Assembly (NCBI RefSeq): GCF_002352765.1 | Contig: NZ_KZ293963.1 | Coordinates: 3,374,559 to 3,438,558 of the forward strand | From: Alteribacter populi | GTDB taxonomy: Bacteria > Bacillota > Bacilli > Bacillales > Salisediminibacteriaceae | Length of the DNA: 64,000 nucleotides | Reading direction: 5' to 3' | In this document: in pieces, positions 17,625 to 26,520 of the stretch | How positions within the stretch are numbered: position 1 is the stretch's first letter | Layout of the letters: every line of letters starts with the position of its first letter | The notes under the pieces: model-generated | The model's database searches: none | What the model saw: the letters and a program-made list of their open reading frames with translations, nothing else | What the model was told of the DNA's origin: nothing | Program-made: the position numbers and the translations under genes

Positions 17625-17889
17625 GTTTATTTTCTGAATAATTCGATATTTAATAAATGTTGTTAGTTATACGTGTGTTAAAAGGAGGTGGGAATATTGG
17701 AATGCTATGAATATCAATAGGATACGTATCAATTTTATGATACTGAAACTAGCTGATCTCTTACTAATTAACATGTTAGTTGAGTCGTTGTTCGTGTTGA
17801 AAAAAGCGGTGTGCTCCATTGTTTTGAGAGTAAATATCATTTAAATGAATTAATTCATTCGTACTATTTTCGTAAAATACAAAATATTT
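17625..17889 (+). other. Spacer upstream of the arabinanase gene with an orphan ribosome site
   Basis: AAAGGAGGTG (17681-17690) stands 6 nt before a TTG (17697) that opens a frame of only seven codons ending TAG. Just before it is an AraR-like ACGT core (17671-17674) with poor flanks. A frame from an ATG at about 17707 encodes roughly 45 hydrophobic residues with no known match. Nothing here is firm enough to call a gene; a leader peptide is possible. Confidence 0.3.
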
Positions 17890-17919
17890 TTGAAATTTAT
17901 ACGGATGTTTATGTATAAT
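17890..17919 (+). promoter_or_regulatory. Promoter of the endo-arabinanase gene
   Basis: TTGAAA (17890-17895) and TATAAT (17914-17919) are 18 bp apart. The spacer holds ATTTATACGGATGTTT, whose left half resembles an AraR box (10 of 16 overall). Operator function is weakly supported. Confidence 0.55.
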
Positions 17920-18000
17920 GATGGTGAGGCTTTTTATAGAAACAAAAGGAGGTGCCGAACATTTTTTTGAAAGCCTTTACAAAAAACGAGGGGAGAGAGT

Positions 18001-19077
18001 GTGTTGACTATCTTTAAGTCTCGGAAAACACTTTTGGGGAGTATATCGTTTTTGTTTGTCACGGCCGTTTTAGTGTTCTCATTTACGTCGTTGTCTTTGG
18101 CCAAGCAAGTTGAGAATAATGCCGGAGGGGAAGGAATACCGCCTGAAGGAAAGCTAGACATGCATGGAGACACTGGGGAATTTATACCTAATGAAATCGA
18201 TGATCCAGTACATGATCCAGCGTTAATTAGGGACAAAAATGTGTATTATGTTTTTTCCACAGGGGTTCTTCGTGATCAAGAGGACCCTGGCGGCATTTAT
18301 ATTCGGAAATCGGAAGGAACACTTGAAGGTCCGTGGGAATCAATTGGTGAAATTCCGACTCCAGATTGGGTTCAGGACTATGGACCAAATCATTTATGGG
18401 CACCTCAAGTCGTAAAAAGTGGAAGTAAGTATTACTTATACTATGCAGCTTCGTCATTTGGCACGAACAACTCTGCCATTGGTGTAGCCAGCTCGAATAC
18501 TCCAGGGGATCCGGATAGTTGGGAAGACCATGGACCTGTAGTCACTTCACAACAAGGGGAGGTAGATTATAATGCGATTGACCCTCATGTCTTTAAGGCG
18601 GAAGGCTCCTGGTGGATCGTGTTTGGTTCTCACTTCAGTGGCATAAAATTGCAAGAAATGAAGAACATGACCGAGACAGAAGGTGATGTTTATACGCTGC
18701 AAAATAGACCTGATGTTCAGCACAATCCGGTTGAAGCACCAACAATTATGAAAAAGGGAAAATACTATTATCTGTTGACGTCATGGGATCAATGCTGCTC
18801 AGGCACAGACAGTACGTATAAAATTGCAGTGGGTCGATCCGAGTCAGTAACCGGACCTTATGTGGACAAGGATGGTGTGCCACTTGAAAATGGTGGAGGA
18901 ACGGTCATCCTGGAAGCCCAGGACAATCAGATCGGTCCTGGAGGACAAGATGTACTACAAGCTTACGGAAATGACTATTTAATTCATCATTATTATGATG
19001 GAGATGCAGACGGCGTAATTCGAATGCAAATCCGCACACTTGACTGGGAGGACAATTGGCCATCAGTAAGTGAATAA
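18001..19077 (+). CDS. abnA: Secreted endo-alpha-1,5-L-arabinanase (GH43)
   Basis: A 358-residue secreted enzyme. It has a positively charged N-terminus, a hydrophobic core and a likely signal peptidase site after SLSLA. The GH43 triad is visible as Asp in HDPALIR, Asp in YNAIDPHVF and Glu in VEAPTIM, matching endo-arabinanases. It cleaves the alpha-1,5-arabinan backbone outside the cell and supplies oligomers to the import system. The GTG at 18001 follows GAGGGGAGAG; a TTG three bases on is an alternative. A second strong ribosome site, AAAGGAGGTG at 17945-17954, lies upstream without a standard start codon. Confidence 0.92.
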   Translation: MLTIFKSRKTLLGSISFLFVTAVLVFSFTSLSLAKQVENNAGGEGIPPEGKLDMHGDTGEFIPNEIDDPVHDPALIRDKNVYYVFSTGVLRDQEDPGGIYIRKSEGTLEGPWESIGEIPTPDWVQDYGPNHLWAPQVVKSGSKYYLYYAASSFGTNNSAIGVASSNTPGDPDSWEDHGPVVTSQQGEVDYNAIDPHVFKAEGSWWIVFGSHFSGIKLQEMKNMTETEGDVYTLQNRPDVQHNPVEAPTIMKKGKYYYLLTSWDQCCSGTDSTYKIAVGRSESVTGPYVDKDGVPLENGGGTVILEAQDNQIGPGGQDVLQAYGNDYLIHHYYDGDADGVIRMQIRTLDWEDNWPSVSE

Positions 19078-19202
19078 GATGTTGTACTGGCCGTTCCATA
19101 GGGGGCGGTATGATGTAAAAAGCTTATAAAACCTTGTAACTTCAAGGTCTATAATCCTGTCGTCCATCAAATGTTATGTTTTGGGTAATTGTATTTAGAG
19201 GT

Positions 19203-19240
19203 CTTCATCAAGTTCTAGATTGGTGGAGTCTCTTTTTTTA
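19203..19240 (+). terminator. Terminator of the arabinanase gene
   Basis: CTTCATCAA (19203-19211) pairs with TTGGTGGAG (19220-19228), with two G-T pairs and an 8-nt loop, followed by TCTC and a T-rich tail. It ends the arabinan island. Confidence 0.7.
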
Positions 19241-19797
19241 TTTCTTGCAGCATTGATTCTGAAGGACTATCCCTTCTGATCAGAATTGTTCTTTGTTCAT
19301 CAATAGTATCCTAAACTTAGATATTTTATTAAATAGTTAAGTAACGTTTTGGACAAAACGTAAAAGAGGACACTATCATATTTAACAGTGTGATAAGTGT
19401 TGTCGCCTATCACTTTCTTTATAGTTAGAGTTATAGATAATATATTCTGTTAATTCTAAATATTAGAATAAATAAGAGGGATTTACGTTAAATATAAGGT
19501 TGATTCATTCTAGAGAAAATAGTAAAAAATTAACACAGATTTTTCCTGATTAGCACTATCAAATGCAGATACAGAAGAAATGGACCTTGTTTTAAAAGTT
19601 GGATGATTGAAGCAGGTATTTCAACATTGATGTCATTTTAATGAAATACACACCATAAATCTCTAAAGCATAATGAGACATTCCTTTATTGTTTTTTCAG
19701 GGCCATTTGATAATACAAGCTGCAAATCTATGAAATTAATGGGGAGCATTTAACACCTTATCTTTGAAACACAAAAAGTAAACCTGGGGGAATAAAA
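19241..19797. other. AT-rich intergenic region at an island boundary
   Basis: No coding frame with a ribosome site was found. GTGATA (19390-19395) and TATCAC (19408-19413) form a weak hairpin. The stretch is more AT-rich than the arabinan island and marks a shift to lower GC in the genes that follow, which suggests a different origin. A promoter for the symporter operon must lie here but no convincing hexamer pair was seen. Confidence 0.4.
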
Positions 19798-20019
19798 ATG
19801 AAAGCAACATTCAAACTTCCTAAAACAGGAAAAGAATGGTTGAGTTTAAGTCTCATTGTTTTTGTTATTATTTTAGGCAGTTGGCCGGTAATACCTTTAA
19901 TTAATAATGAAATGATTGTTTTTGGAATGCCAATACTTATGACTTGGTCAATTTTAATCATTTTTTTAACAACATTTATATTATGGTTTATTAATAAAAT
20001 CCAAGGAGTGAAATCATGA
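19798..20019 (+). CDS. Small two-helix membrane protein, DUF3311-like
   Basis: A 73-residue protein with two hydrophobic helices (about residues 17-37 and 44-66) and no signal cleavage site. Its last codons overlap the symporter start by four bases, so the two are translationally coupled. Small DUF3311-type proteins are known to precede SSS-family sodium symporters, as in B. subtilis YhjC-YhjB, and probably act as an accessory subunit. The family assignment rests on size, topology and context more than on a clear motif. ATG preceded by GGGGG at about 19786-19790. Confidence 0.7.
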   Translation: MKATFKLPKTGKEWLSLSLIVFVIILGSWPVIPLINNEMIVFGMPILMTWSILIIFLTTFILWFINKIQGVKS

Positions 20020-21512
20020 GTATTTACATTCCATTTATTATTACTGTTTCTTACATGGTAATTGCCGTGTTACTAGGGTGCTTTGCAGGTAGAGGAAGAA
20101 GTATGAAGAGTGCAGAAGAATGGGGTGTAGGAAGTAGAAGCATGGGACCGATCATGGTTTATCTATTGATTGGTTCTGGGGGGGTTAGTGCATATACATT
20201 CATGGGTTCACCTGGATGGGCTTTTTCCAAAGGGGTACCTGCTCTATATGTTGTTGTTTATTTAACATATATGGGTATCATTGCTTGGTATTTCGGTCCA
20301 AAAGTATGGGAAATAGGAAAAAAATATAATCATGTTACACAGTCAGCGGCAATAACAGATCGATATGAAAGTAAACAGCTTGGTGCCTTAGCATCAATTG
20401 TTACATCAATAGGTGTTTTGGCCTATGCAGTACTTCAAACAACCGGGGCTGCATACATCTTAAATGTAATGAGTTATGGTTTAATCCCTACATGGGTTGG
20501 TGTTTTTTTAACTCTAGGAGTTATCTCCATTTATTTGTATAGAAGTGGGCTAAGAGCGATTGGAGTTACTAACGCCTTTCAAGGTGGGTTAATGTTCGTT
20601 GTCTCTTGGTTTGTGGGTCTTTGGGCTACGCAACAATTTACGGGGGGCTATTCGTTCAGGCCTATTTTTGAACGTGTAAAAACTGATATTCCAGAATTTC
20701 TAACACTTCCAGGAGCATTAGGTGATATGAACGTTCAATTTTGGACAACTTCTATTTTGATTTCTGTGTTTTCTATTTGGCAAACTCACTGGATCCAATG
20801 GATGGGAGCAAGCTCAAAGAGTTCTATCAGACGAGCGGCTACACTACTACCAACTTTTTATATTGTCCTCATACCAATGATAGTAGTTGGTTTTATAGGG
20901 ATATTCATGTATCCAAACCTTGCAAATTCAGATACAGTGGCAATCCAAATGGCAGTAGATAATATGCCTGTGATTGTCGCTGGACTTCTTGGAGCGGGTA
21001 CATTGGCTGCTGCAATGTCTTCTAGTGAACCTTGTATTCATGCAACTGCACTAAGCTACAGCAAAGATGTACTACAGCCATTATTTAATTGGGATAATTC
21101 AACTGCCAATAAATGGACTAGGGTAATTATATTTCCCATAATGGGCTTTATTATTGCTCCTATTTCTATTATGGAACCAGCAAGTCTAGTATATATATTA
21201 TTGATAGGGTATGGATTTATCGGGCAAGCATTCCCTTCAATTGTTGGTATGTTTTTCTGGGCAAGAGCTACGAAGCACGGTGCATTCTGGGGACTATTTG
21301 GTGGGTTTGTTGTAACGGTAATCTTTTCATTTTTTTACCCTCACCCATTTGGTATTCACGCTGGTGTCTGGGGATTAGTTGTTAATATGTCTGTTTTTGT
21401 AATGGTTTCATTTATGACAAAACCTGCCTCTAAAGAAACTATAGAACGTTTCTTTCCGGACATGGTCGATGAATTGTATGAGGAAGGTCCACCTGAAGCA
21501 CAGGTAAAGTAG
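20016..21512 (+). CDS. Sodium:solute symporter (SSS family)
   Basis: A 498-residue integral membrane protein with about 13 hydrophobic helices in the SSS/LeuT-fold pattern. Family-typical segments include the N-terminal GVGSRSMGPIMVYLLIGSG region and AGTLAAAMSSSEPCIHATAL, which carries the small and hydroxyl residues of the second sodium site. It should import an organic anion, amino acid derivative or similar solute using the sodium gradient, which suits an alkaliphile. The downstream amidohydrolase and C45 acylase genes suggest an amide-containing substrate. AAGGAG precedes the ATG inside the upstream gene. Confidence 0.85.
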   Translation: MSIYIPFIITVSYMVIAVLLGCFAGRGRSMKSAEEWGVGSRSMGPIMVYLLIGSGGVSAYTFMGSPGWAFSKGVPALYVVVYLTYMGIIAWYFGPKVWEIGKKYNHVTQSAAITDRYESKQLGALASIVTSIGVLAYAVLQTTGAAYILNVMSYGLIPTWVGVFLTLGVISIYLYRSGLRAIGVTNAFQGGLMFVVSWFVGLWATQQFTGGYSFRPIFERVKTDIPEFLTLPGALGDMNVQFWTTSILISVFSIWQTHWIQWMGASSKSSIRRAATLLPTFYIVLIPMIVVGFIGIFMYPNLANSDTVAIQMAVDNMPVIVAGLLGAGTLAAAMSSSEPCIHATALSYSKDVLQPLFNWDNSTANKWTRVIIFPIMGFIIAPISIMEPASLVYILLIGYGFIGQAFPSIVGMFFWARATKHGAFWGLFGGFVVTVIFSFFYPHPFGIHAGVWGLVVNMSVFVMVSFMTKPASKETIERFFPDMVDELYEEGPPEAQVK

Positions 21513-21540
21513 ATAGAATAATAGAGGGAGGAGTTATTAT

Positions 21541-23157
21541 ATGGAGAAGCAATACTTATTTATTGATGGCGAAATTGTAACTGTAAATAATCATAATGAA
21601 GTTGCGGAAGCGGTTGCGGTAAAAGGTAATAAGATTATTTCAGTTGGATCAAACCAAAAAATATTAAACTTAAGAGGTGAAAATAGTGAAGTTATACAAT
21701 TAAATGGCCAAACATTGATGCCAGGTTTCATTGATTCTCATATTCATATTACGATATTTGGAACAAATGAACTCTCCATTTCGTGTAAAAGTGAACATAT
21801 TCAATCCATTGATGATTTGCAGAAGGAGTTAAAAGATAGGGCTAATGAAACACCAAAGGGTGAATGGATCCGGGCATGGGGTTATAATGAACAAAAGATG
21901 GAAGAGAAACGTTTTCCTACTAAAGAAGAATTGGATGTTATTTCCACAGAACACCCCATAATAATAGTTCGAACTTGCGGACATATATCAGCTGTCAACA
22001 GTTACGCGCTTTATTTAGCAAATATTGATAAACATACACCTGAGCTAGAAGGTGGAATATATGATAAGGATGAAAAAGGAGAGCTCACAGGATTAATGAT
22101 TGAGAATGCACACATGAAAATGTTTAATGTGGCCTCTTTTACAGAAAATGAAATGGAACAAGCACATGGAATTGCTTCTAAACAATTTGCTGCAAAAGGT
22201 ATTACTTCTATTCATGATGCAACAGGCTATGGTTTAAATAACTTACATGCATTACAATCCGCGACTCAAAATGGCATTATTAAACAACGTGTATATGCCA
22301 TGATAGGTGCATTAAGTGAAGCGCAAAGTGTTGTGAATCATATGGTTACCTCAGGTATCTATACTGGATTAGGAGACCATAAATTTAAAATAGGTCCAGT
22401 GAAATTATTCCTAGATGGGAGCAGTAGTGGGCCAACTATTTGGACCCGCGAACCATACACGAGTGATTCGAATAATTTTGGTGTACATTATTTCAATCAA
22501 GAAGAGGTAGAAGAATTATTTATTCCTGCTCATGAAAAAGGCTGGCAAATAACAGCACATGCACAAGGTGATGCTGCTGTTGATATGCTATTAAAATGCA
22601 TAGAAAAAGCAAATAAGCTTCATCCTCGTTCAGATACTAGACATCGGATTGAACATGCTGGTGTAGCAACTCCTGACTTAATTAAGAGAATGAAGGAACA
22701 AAATGTAGTGCCGATACCTAATCCTGCTTTTCTATTTGAGTACGGTGATGGATATGTTAGGAACTATGGGTATCGTGCAGCGCATATGTATCCTTTAGGG
22801 GACTATCTAAAAGAGGGAGTCCTGGGAGCAATAGCATCTGATTGTCCGGTTACTGATTTTTCACCGTTACGTGGAATTCACGCATCTTTAACGCGTCAAT
22901 CTCATACAGGTCAATCTATTGGTGAAAACCAACAAGTCAGTCTACTTGAAGCTATACGAATGTATACAATTAATGGAGCATATGCATCATTTGAAGAAGA
23001 GGTAAAAGGCAGTGTTGAAGAAGGGAAGTTAGCAGACCTCATACTATTCGACCGTTCCTTAATAAAGTCCAATACGGATGAGTTATTGGAAGCTGAGATA
23101 GAGTGGACAATGATTGATGGAGAAATTGTTTATAACAAGAATAAGGTGGGAGTTTAG
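21541..23157 (+). CDS. Amidohydrolase family 3 (YtcJ-type) protein
   Basis: A 538-residue metal-dependent hydrolase. The N-terminal beta-sandwich is followed by GFIDSHIHI (metal-ligand histidines), a central HDATGYG segment, later THAQGD-like HAQGDAAVDMLL, HRIEHAG, and a SDCPVTDFSPL near the C-terminus that includes the expected Asp. This matches the YtcJ/NfdA-like branch, whose members deacylate N-formyl or N-acyl compounds or open rings. It is cytoplasmic (no signal peptide). GAGGGAGGAG lies ahead of the ATG. The neighbours suggest it degrades the solute brought in by the SSS symporter. Confidence 0.85.
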   Translation: MEKQYLFIDGEIVTVNNHNEVAEAVAVKGNKIISVGSNQKILNLRGENSEVIQLNGQTLMPGFIDSHIHITIFGTNELSISCKSEHIQSIDDLQKELKDRANETPKGEWIRAWGYNEQKMEEKRFPTKEELDVISTEHPIIIVRTCGHISAVNSYALYLANIDKHTPELEGGIYDKDEKGELTGLMIENAHMKMFNVASFTENEMEQAHGIASKQFAAKGITSIHDATGYGLNNLHALQSATQNGIIKQRVYAMIGALSEAQSVVNHMVTSGIYTGLGDHKFKIGPVKLFLDGSSSGPTIWTREPYTSDSNNFGVHYFNQEEVEELFIPAHEKGWQITAHAQGDAAVDMLLKCIEKANKLHPRSDTRHRIEHAGVATPDLIKRMKEQNVVPIPNPAFLFEYGDGYVRNYGYRAAHMYPLGDYLKEGVLGAIASDCPVTDFSPLRGIHASLTRQSHTGQSIGENQQVSLLEAIRMYTINGAYASFEEEVKGSVEEGKLADLILFDRSLIKSNTDELLEAEIEWTMIDGEIVYNKNKVGV

Positions 23158-23159
23158 TT

Positions 23160-24209
23160 ATGAATGATAAAATCTCTAAAGAGAATACCATTCTCAATCT
23201 GTCTGGTTCTTCCTATGATATTGGATTAAAGCACGGAGAAAAAGCAAAAAAACAAGTGCATAACAGTTTACAAACGTATGAAAGAATGTTCAAAGAGTTT
23301 GCCGGAACCTCTTGGAATCAGGCAAGGGAAAAGGCTTTGTTACATGTTAAAGAAATAGAAAAATATAATCCGAATTATATAGACGAAATGGATGGACTAG
23401 CAAATGGGGCAGGTGTGACTTTTGAAGACATTTTAACACTTAATGCAAGAAGTGAAATTGTGTTAATCAATACAACAGACGGTTGCACTTCTTTTGCTTT
23501 GATAAATCCCCGAAAAATGGATACATGGCTAGCTCAAAATTGGGATTGGAAAGGGAATCAGGTAGATTCTTTAATTCATCTTCATATCAAACAAAATGAT
23601 TTACCATCTATACAAATGATTACTGAAGCAGGCATTATAGGAAAGATAGGATGCAATGATAAAGGTGTTGGAGTTTGTCTTAATGCATTAGTAACAGACA
23701 CATGGCAACCAAAAGTACCGATTCATTTAGGCTTGAGAGCGGTATTAGAATCGAATTCAATGGAAGAGGCCATTTCTAGAGTTAAAGGAAATCAAATGGC
23801 ATCATCCGCTCATTTTTTAATCGCATCCAAATCAGAAGAAATTTTAAGCATTGAAGTTTCACCTGTCCATACAGCAAAAAGAAAAACTAATAATGGTTTA
23901 TTGACACACACGAACCATATTTGTGATGAGGAAATGAAAAGGAAAGTTGAGGAGGAGGCCCTTCCGGATTCATTTGAACGTTTCGCTAAAGTGACTAATC
24001 TACTGGAAAAACTAAATGACAAAGAAGTTAAGAAAGAAAATTTATTTCGTGTACTTTGTAATCATGATAGTTACCCAAACTCTATTTGTCGTCATAATTC
24101 TTCAGTTCAAATAGGGCGTGAAAAGATGGAGACGGTGTTCAGTATTGTAATGAATTTGTCGGATAATGAACTAACATGGATACGCGGTAAACCTTGTGAG
24201 CATTATTAG
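23160..24209 (+). CDS. C45-family Ntn-hydrolase (acyl-CoA:6-APA acyltransferase-like)
   Basis: A 349-residue member of the peptidase C45 / acyltransferase family. The putative N-terminal nucleophile after self-cleavage is C109 in TDGCTSFAL, followed by the family segment TWLAQNWDWKG and CNDKGVGVCLNAL. Fungal homologues condense acyl-CoA with 6-aminopenicillanate; most bacterial members are of unknown role and probably hydrolyse amide bonds. The ATG starts 2 nt after the amidohydrolase stop, so they form one operon. Expected to be processed into two chains. The substrate is unknown. Confidence 0.82.
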   Translation: MNDKISKENTILNLSGSSYDIGLKHGEKAKKQVHNSLQTYERMFKEFAGTSWNQAREKALLHVKEIEKYNPNYIDEMDGLANGAGVTFEDILTLNARSEIVLINTTDGCTSFALINPRKMDTWLAQNWDWKGNQVDSLIHLHIKQNDLPSIQMITEAGIIGKIGCNDKGVGVCLNALVTDTWQPKVPIHLGLRAVLESNSMEEAISRVKGNQMASSAHFLIASKSEEILSIEVSPVHTAKRKTNNGLLTHTNHICDEEMKRKVEEEALPDSFERFAKVTNLLEKLNDKEVKKENLFRVLCNHDSYPNSICRHNSSVQIGREKMETVFSIVMNLSDNELTWIRGKPCEHY

Positions 24210-24304
24210 CGGGCTTTAAGTTGAATTACTACATCGCATGATGTTCTTCACACAAGGTATAAAGTTGAGAAACGGTAAAGACGCTGCCTTCACGGGTGAT
24301 TTAT

Positions 24305-24430
24305 TTAGGTCGCCAAAAAATACTTTTTCTTATAATAGCTGATAGCAGGGTCGACAAAACGAACGATATTGCGTGAGGTAAACATATTCCCATCGCGAAG
24401 AACTCCTTTTAAAAAATTGCCGATTAATCG
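24305..24430 (-). pseudogene. Short transposase-like remnant (IS1380-like, tentative)
   Basis: A 41-codon stretch open between stops has no start codon. It reads LRDGNMFTSRNIVRFVDPA followed by a Tyr/Lys-rich segment, which resembles an internal piece of IS1380-family transposases. Both ends are lost. The match is from memory and the fragment is short. Confidence 0.3.
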
Positions 24431-24611
24431 TTAAATAAGAAAAGAGTGTGATAATGGGCATAAAAATATACAACAAGTAGTGAAATTGGAAGAGTATAAA
24501 TCAAGCACAAAATAATTATCGAATTTTGACCTGTTACACACGATCAACCAGCACTTCGTTCGCTTTCTGCAATTGTTTCATCGTCTCTTTACCAAATCTG
24601 TTTCAACTGCA

Positions 24612-25020
24612 CAACAAAACCAGGGAGAAGGTGAGGAGCTCCGCCTTCTGGCTTTGTGGATTTAACTATTCGGTCAACTTGAATATGAACCGTTCACCCG
24701 GTTGGGTGCAGTAAATTAATGGGAGGTCCTCTTTTACTACTTGACCGATTGTATTTACAGCTGGATCACCCGGTTGAATGTTCATTTTTCCTTTTTGAGC
24801 ATAAGACCTCGATGTTTCTGAACGAATGCCATCTCTTGCAGGTCTAGTCTTTGGCGTTGGTCTTGACTTAAAATGATTTGTTCATTTTCCCTCATTGGTG
24901 AAAAGGTCGCTCTCTGCGTCACAACACCGTTATCTTAATATTGACTAAATATCTCTCTGCTTTCTTGAGAAATTTCTGGGTAACTTATAAAAACATGTTC
25001 GATGTCACACGAATTCGTCA
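24612..25020 (-). pseudogene. Decayed partial copy of the mupG 3' end with its terminator
   Basis: This stretch closely repeats 37970-38490, which holds the mupG terminator and the C-terminal coding region. The shared text includes the terminator arms, TGGATTTAACTATTCG, GAACCGTTCACCCGG, GGAGGTCCTCTTTTAC and GCATAAGACCTCGATGTTTC. Relative to the intact gene about 105 bp are missing, with the break at a short direct repeat (GAATCAGCTGG versus GAGTCAGCTGG in the intact gene). Further indels break the frame, and similarity ends near 25020. It has no start and cannot encode MupG. Confidence 0.85.
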
Positions 25021-25371
25021 TTTATAATAAGCCATCTTAATCTGTTACCATTTCTTGATTCTTTTTTAAAACCGTACTTATTGATGGTTGTTTGCCACGC
25101 TTTCTCCCTCTTTACATGATACCCCCGGCTGAATTGTCGATAGTACTACTGCTAGTACCTCTGTTACTATTTATGCTGTATCTCTTATTTTCTGAGGCGG
25201 TTCCCCCACAAGGGTTGTTTCATCGGTGCATGGTATCGTTTATAGCTTCCTGATAACTCGATATATACTAGTTTATCAACTTGATATTTTTTTCTGGTGT
25301 CTATGAGAAATGCGCACTTTCGATATACCAAATTTGGTCCTTCTCATTTAATTTAGGAAATTCTATTCACC
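25021..25371. other. Gene-scar spacer, no intact gene
   Basis: No open frame with a ribosome site is present. On the minus strand a short open piece near 25180-25270 reads VYIELSGSYKRYHAP and then stops; it may be another mobile-element relic, but no family is recognised. Together with 24210-24611 it forms a 1.2-kb zone of decayed sequence between two transport loci. Confidence 0.35.
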
Positions 25372-25399
25372 TTGAAATTTTCAGATAAGTAAGTATAAT
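25372..25399 (+). promoter_or_regulatory. Promoter of the TRAP operon
   Basis: TTGAAA (25372-25377) and TATAAT (25394-25399) are 16 bp apart and 64 bp upstream of the dctP-like ATG. No operator was recognised. Confidence 0.6.
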
Positions 25400-25462
25400 T
25401 ATTATTAATCCGATTAAACTTATATGGATTGTAAAATTTTATACTGAGAGGTTGGATATATA

Positions 25463-26494
25463 ATGAAATCTTCAATTCTTACTTGTTGTGCTTTAATACT
25501 GGCGGGTGTTCTTGCCGGGTGTGGAAACAATGTGGAGACTTCGGGTGATGAAGAAGTAGAAGGAAATGACCCATCTCATACTTTGGATTTGGCTACTGTG
25601 GTTACCGCTCCTCATCCTTGGATTGACATGGCTGAATTTTTTGCGGAAGAAGTAGAGAAAAGAACGGATGGTGATGTCAAAGTAAGAATTCATCATACTG
25701 GTACCTTAGGAGATGATGAGGGGACAATCGATGAAATGAGATTAGGCACAGTTGATTTTGTTATTGGTGGAACTCAGAATGCAGCACCATTTTTGAGGGA
25801 ATATCAAGTATTTAGTTTAAGCTATCTTTTTGAAGACATGGATCACTTTAAAGATATGATTGCCCATGATAGTGAATTAACAGAAGCGTTTAAACACCTT
25901 CATGAAGAACGTGATCTTGGTTTTCAACTGTTAGCTTTTGCAGGTGGTGGAACTAGAAACGTGGCTAATAACATTGGTCCAATTGAAGAACCTGAAGATA
26001 TGGAAGGGTTGCAGATGAGACTACCTGATTCTCCGCTTGAAAGTAAAATCTGGTCTGAATTAGGGGCAGTCCCAACCAGTTTACCTTGGAATGAAATTTA
26101 CTCAGCTGTTCAAACTGGGGTTGTTGATGGCTTTGAAAGTACATTGAGTGGTTATAAAGGAAGCAACTTAAATGAGGTTACTGATTACTTAAGTGTTACT
26201 GAACATCAGTTTATGGTATCGCATTTTTCGATGAGCTCAATAACTTACGAACAACTTTCAGAAGAATATATTGAGATTATTGAAGAAGTAGCGATTGAAA
26301 GTGGGTACCTTGGTACAGAAAAAGGTATCGAATATGATAAAGAAATTTTGGAAGAACTGGAGGGTGTCGGAGTTAAGTTGAATGAAGTGGACAAAGATGC
26401 TTTCATTAATATTTTACAGCCACTTCATGAAGAATTAGCTCAAGACATTGATTCTGTTGAATTCCTAGAAATTATTCAAGGTTTAACCCAATAA
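25463..26494 (+). CDS. TRAP transporter substrate-binding lipoprotein (DctP family)
   Basis: A 343-residue DctP/SmoM-type binding protein. The N-terminal signal ends in the lipobox LAGC, so it is membrane-anchored outside the cell. Family features are visible: a FSLSYLFEDMDHFKDM region and the segment MRLPDSPLESKIWSELGAVPTS-type motif (MRLPDSPLESKIWSELGA) with the conserved Arg that binds carboxylates in TRAP proteins. The ligand is therefore likely an organic acid. GAGAGG precedes the ATG. It heads an operon with the small and large TRAP membrane subunits and an acyl-CoA dehydrogenase-like enzyme. Confidence 0.88.
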   Translation: MKSSILTCCALILAGVLAGCGNNVETSGDEEVEGNDPSHTLDLATVVTAPHPWIDMAEFFAEEVEKRTDGDVKVRIHHTGTLGDDEGTIDEMRLGTVDFVIGGTQNAAPFLREYQVFSLSYLFEDMDHFKDMIAHDSELTEAFKHLHEERDLGFQLLAFAGGGTRNVANNIGPIEEPEDMEGLQMRLPDSPLESKIWSELGAVPTSLPWNEIYSAVQTGVVDGFESTLSGYKGSNLNEVTDYLSVTEHQFMVSHFSMSSITYEQLSEEYIEIIEEVAIESGYLGTEKGIEYDKEILEELEGVGVKLNEVDKDAFINILQPLHEELAQDIDSVEFLEIIQGLTQ

Positions 26495-26520
26495 GAGATG
26501 CTTAAAGGAGAAGTCATAGA

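Noticed and set aside
17665..17680. Further AraR box upstream of the arabinanase gene
   Set aside because: Only the ACGT core and a few flanking bases agree (8 of 16); not better than chance.
24526..24714. 62-codon plus-strand frame
   Set aside because: It crosses the terminator copy and decayed mupG segment in the antisense direction; no coding support.
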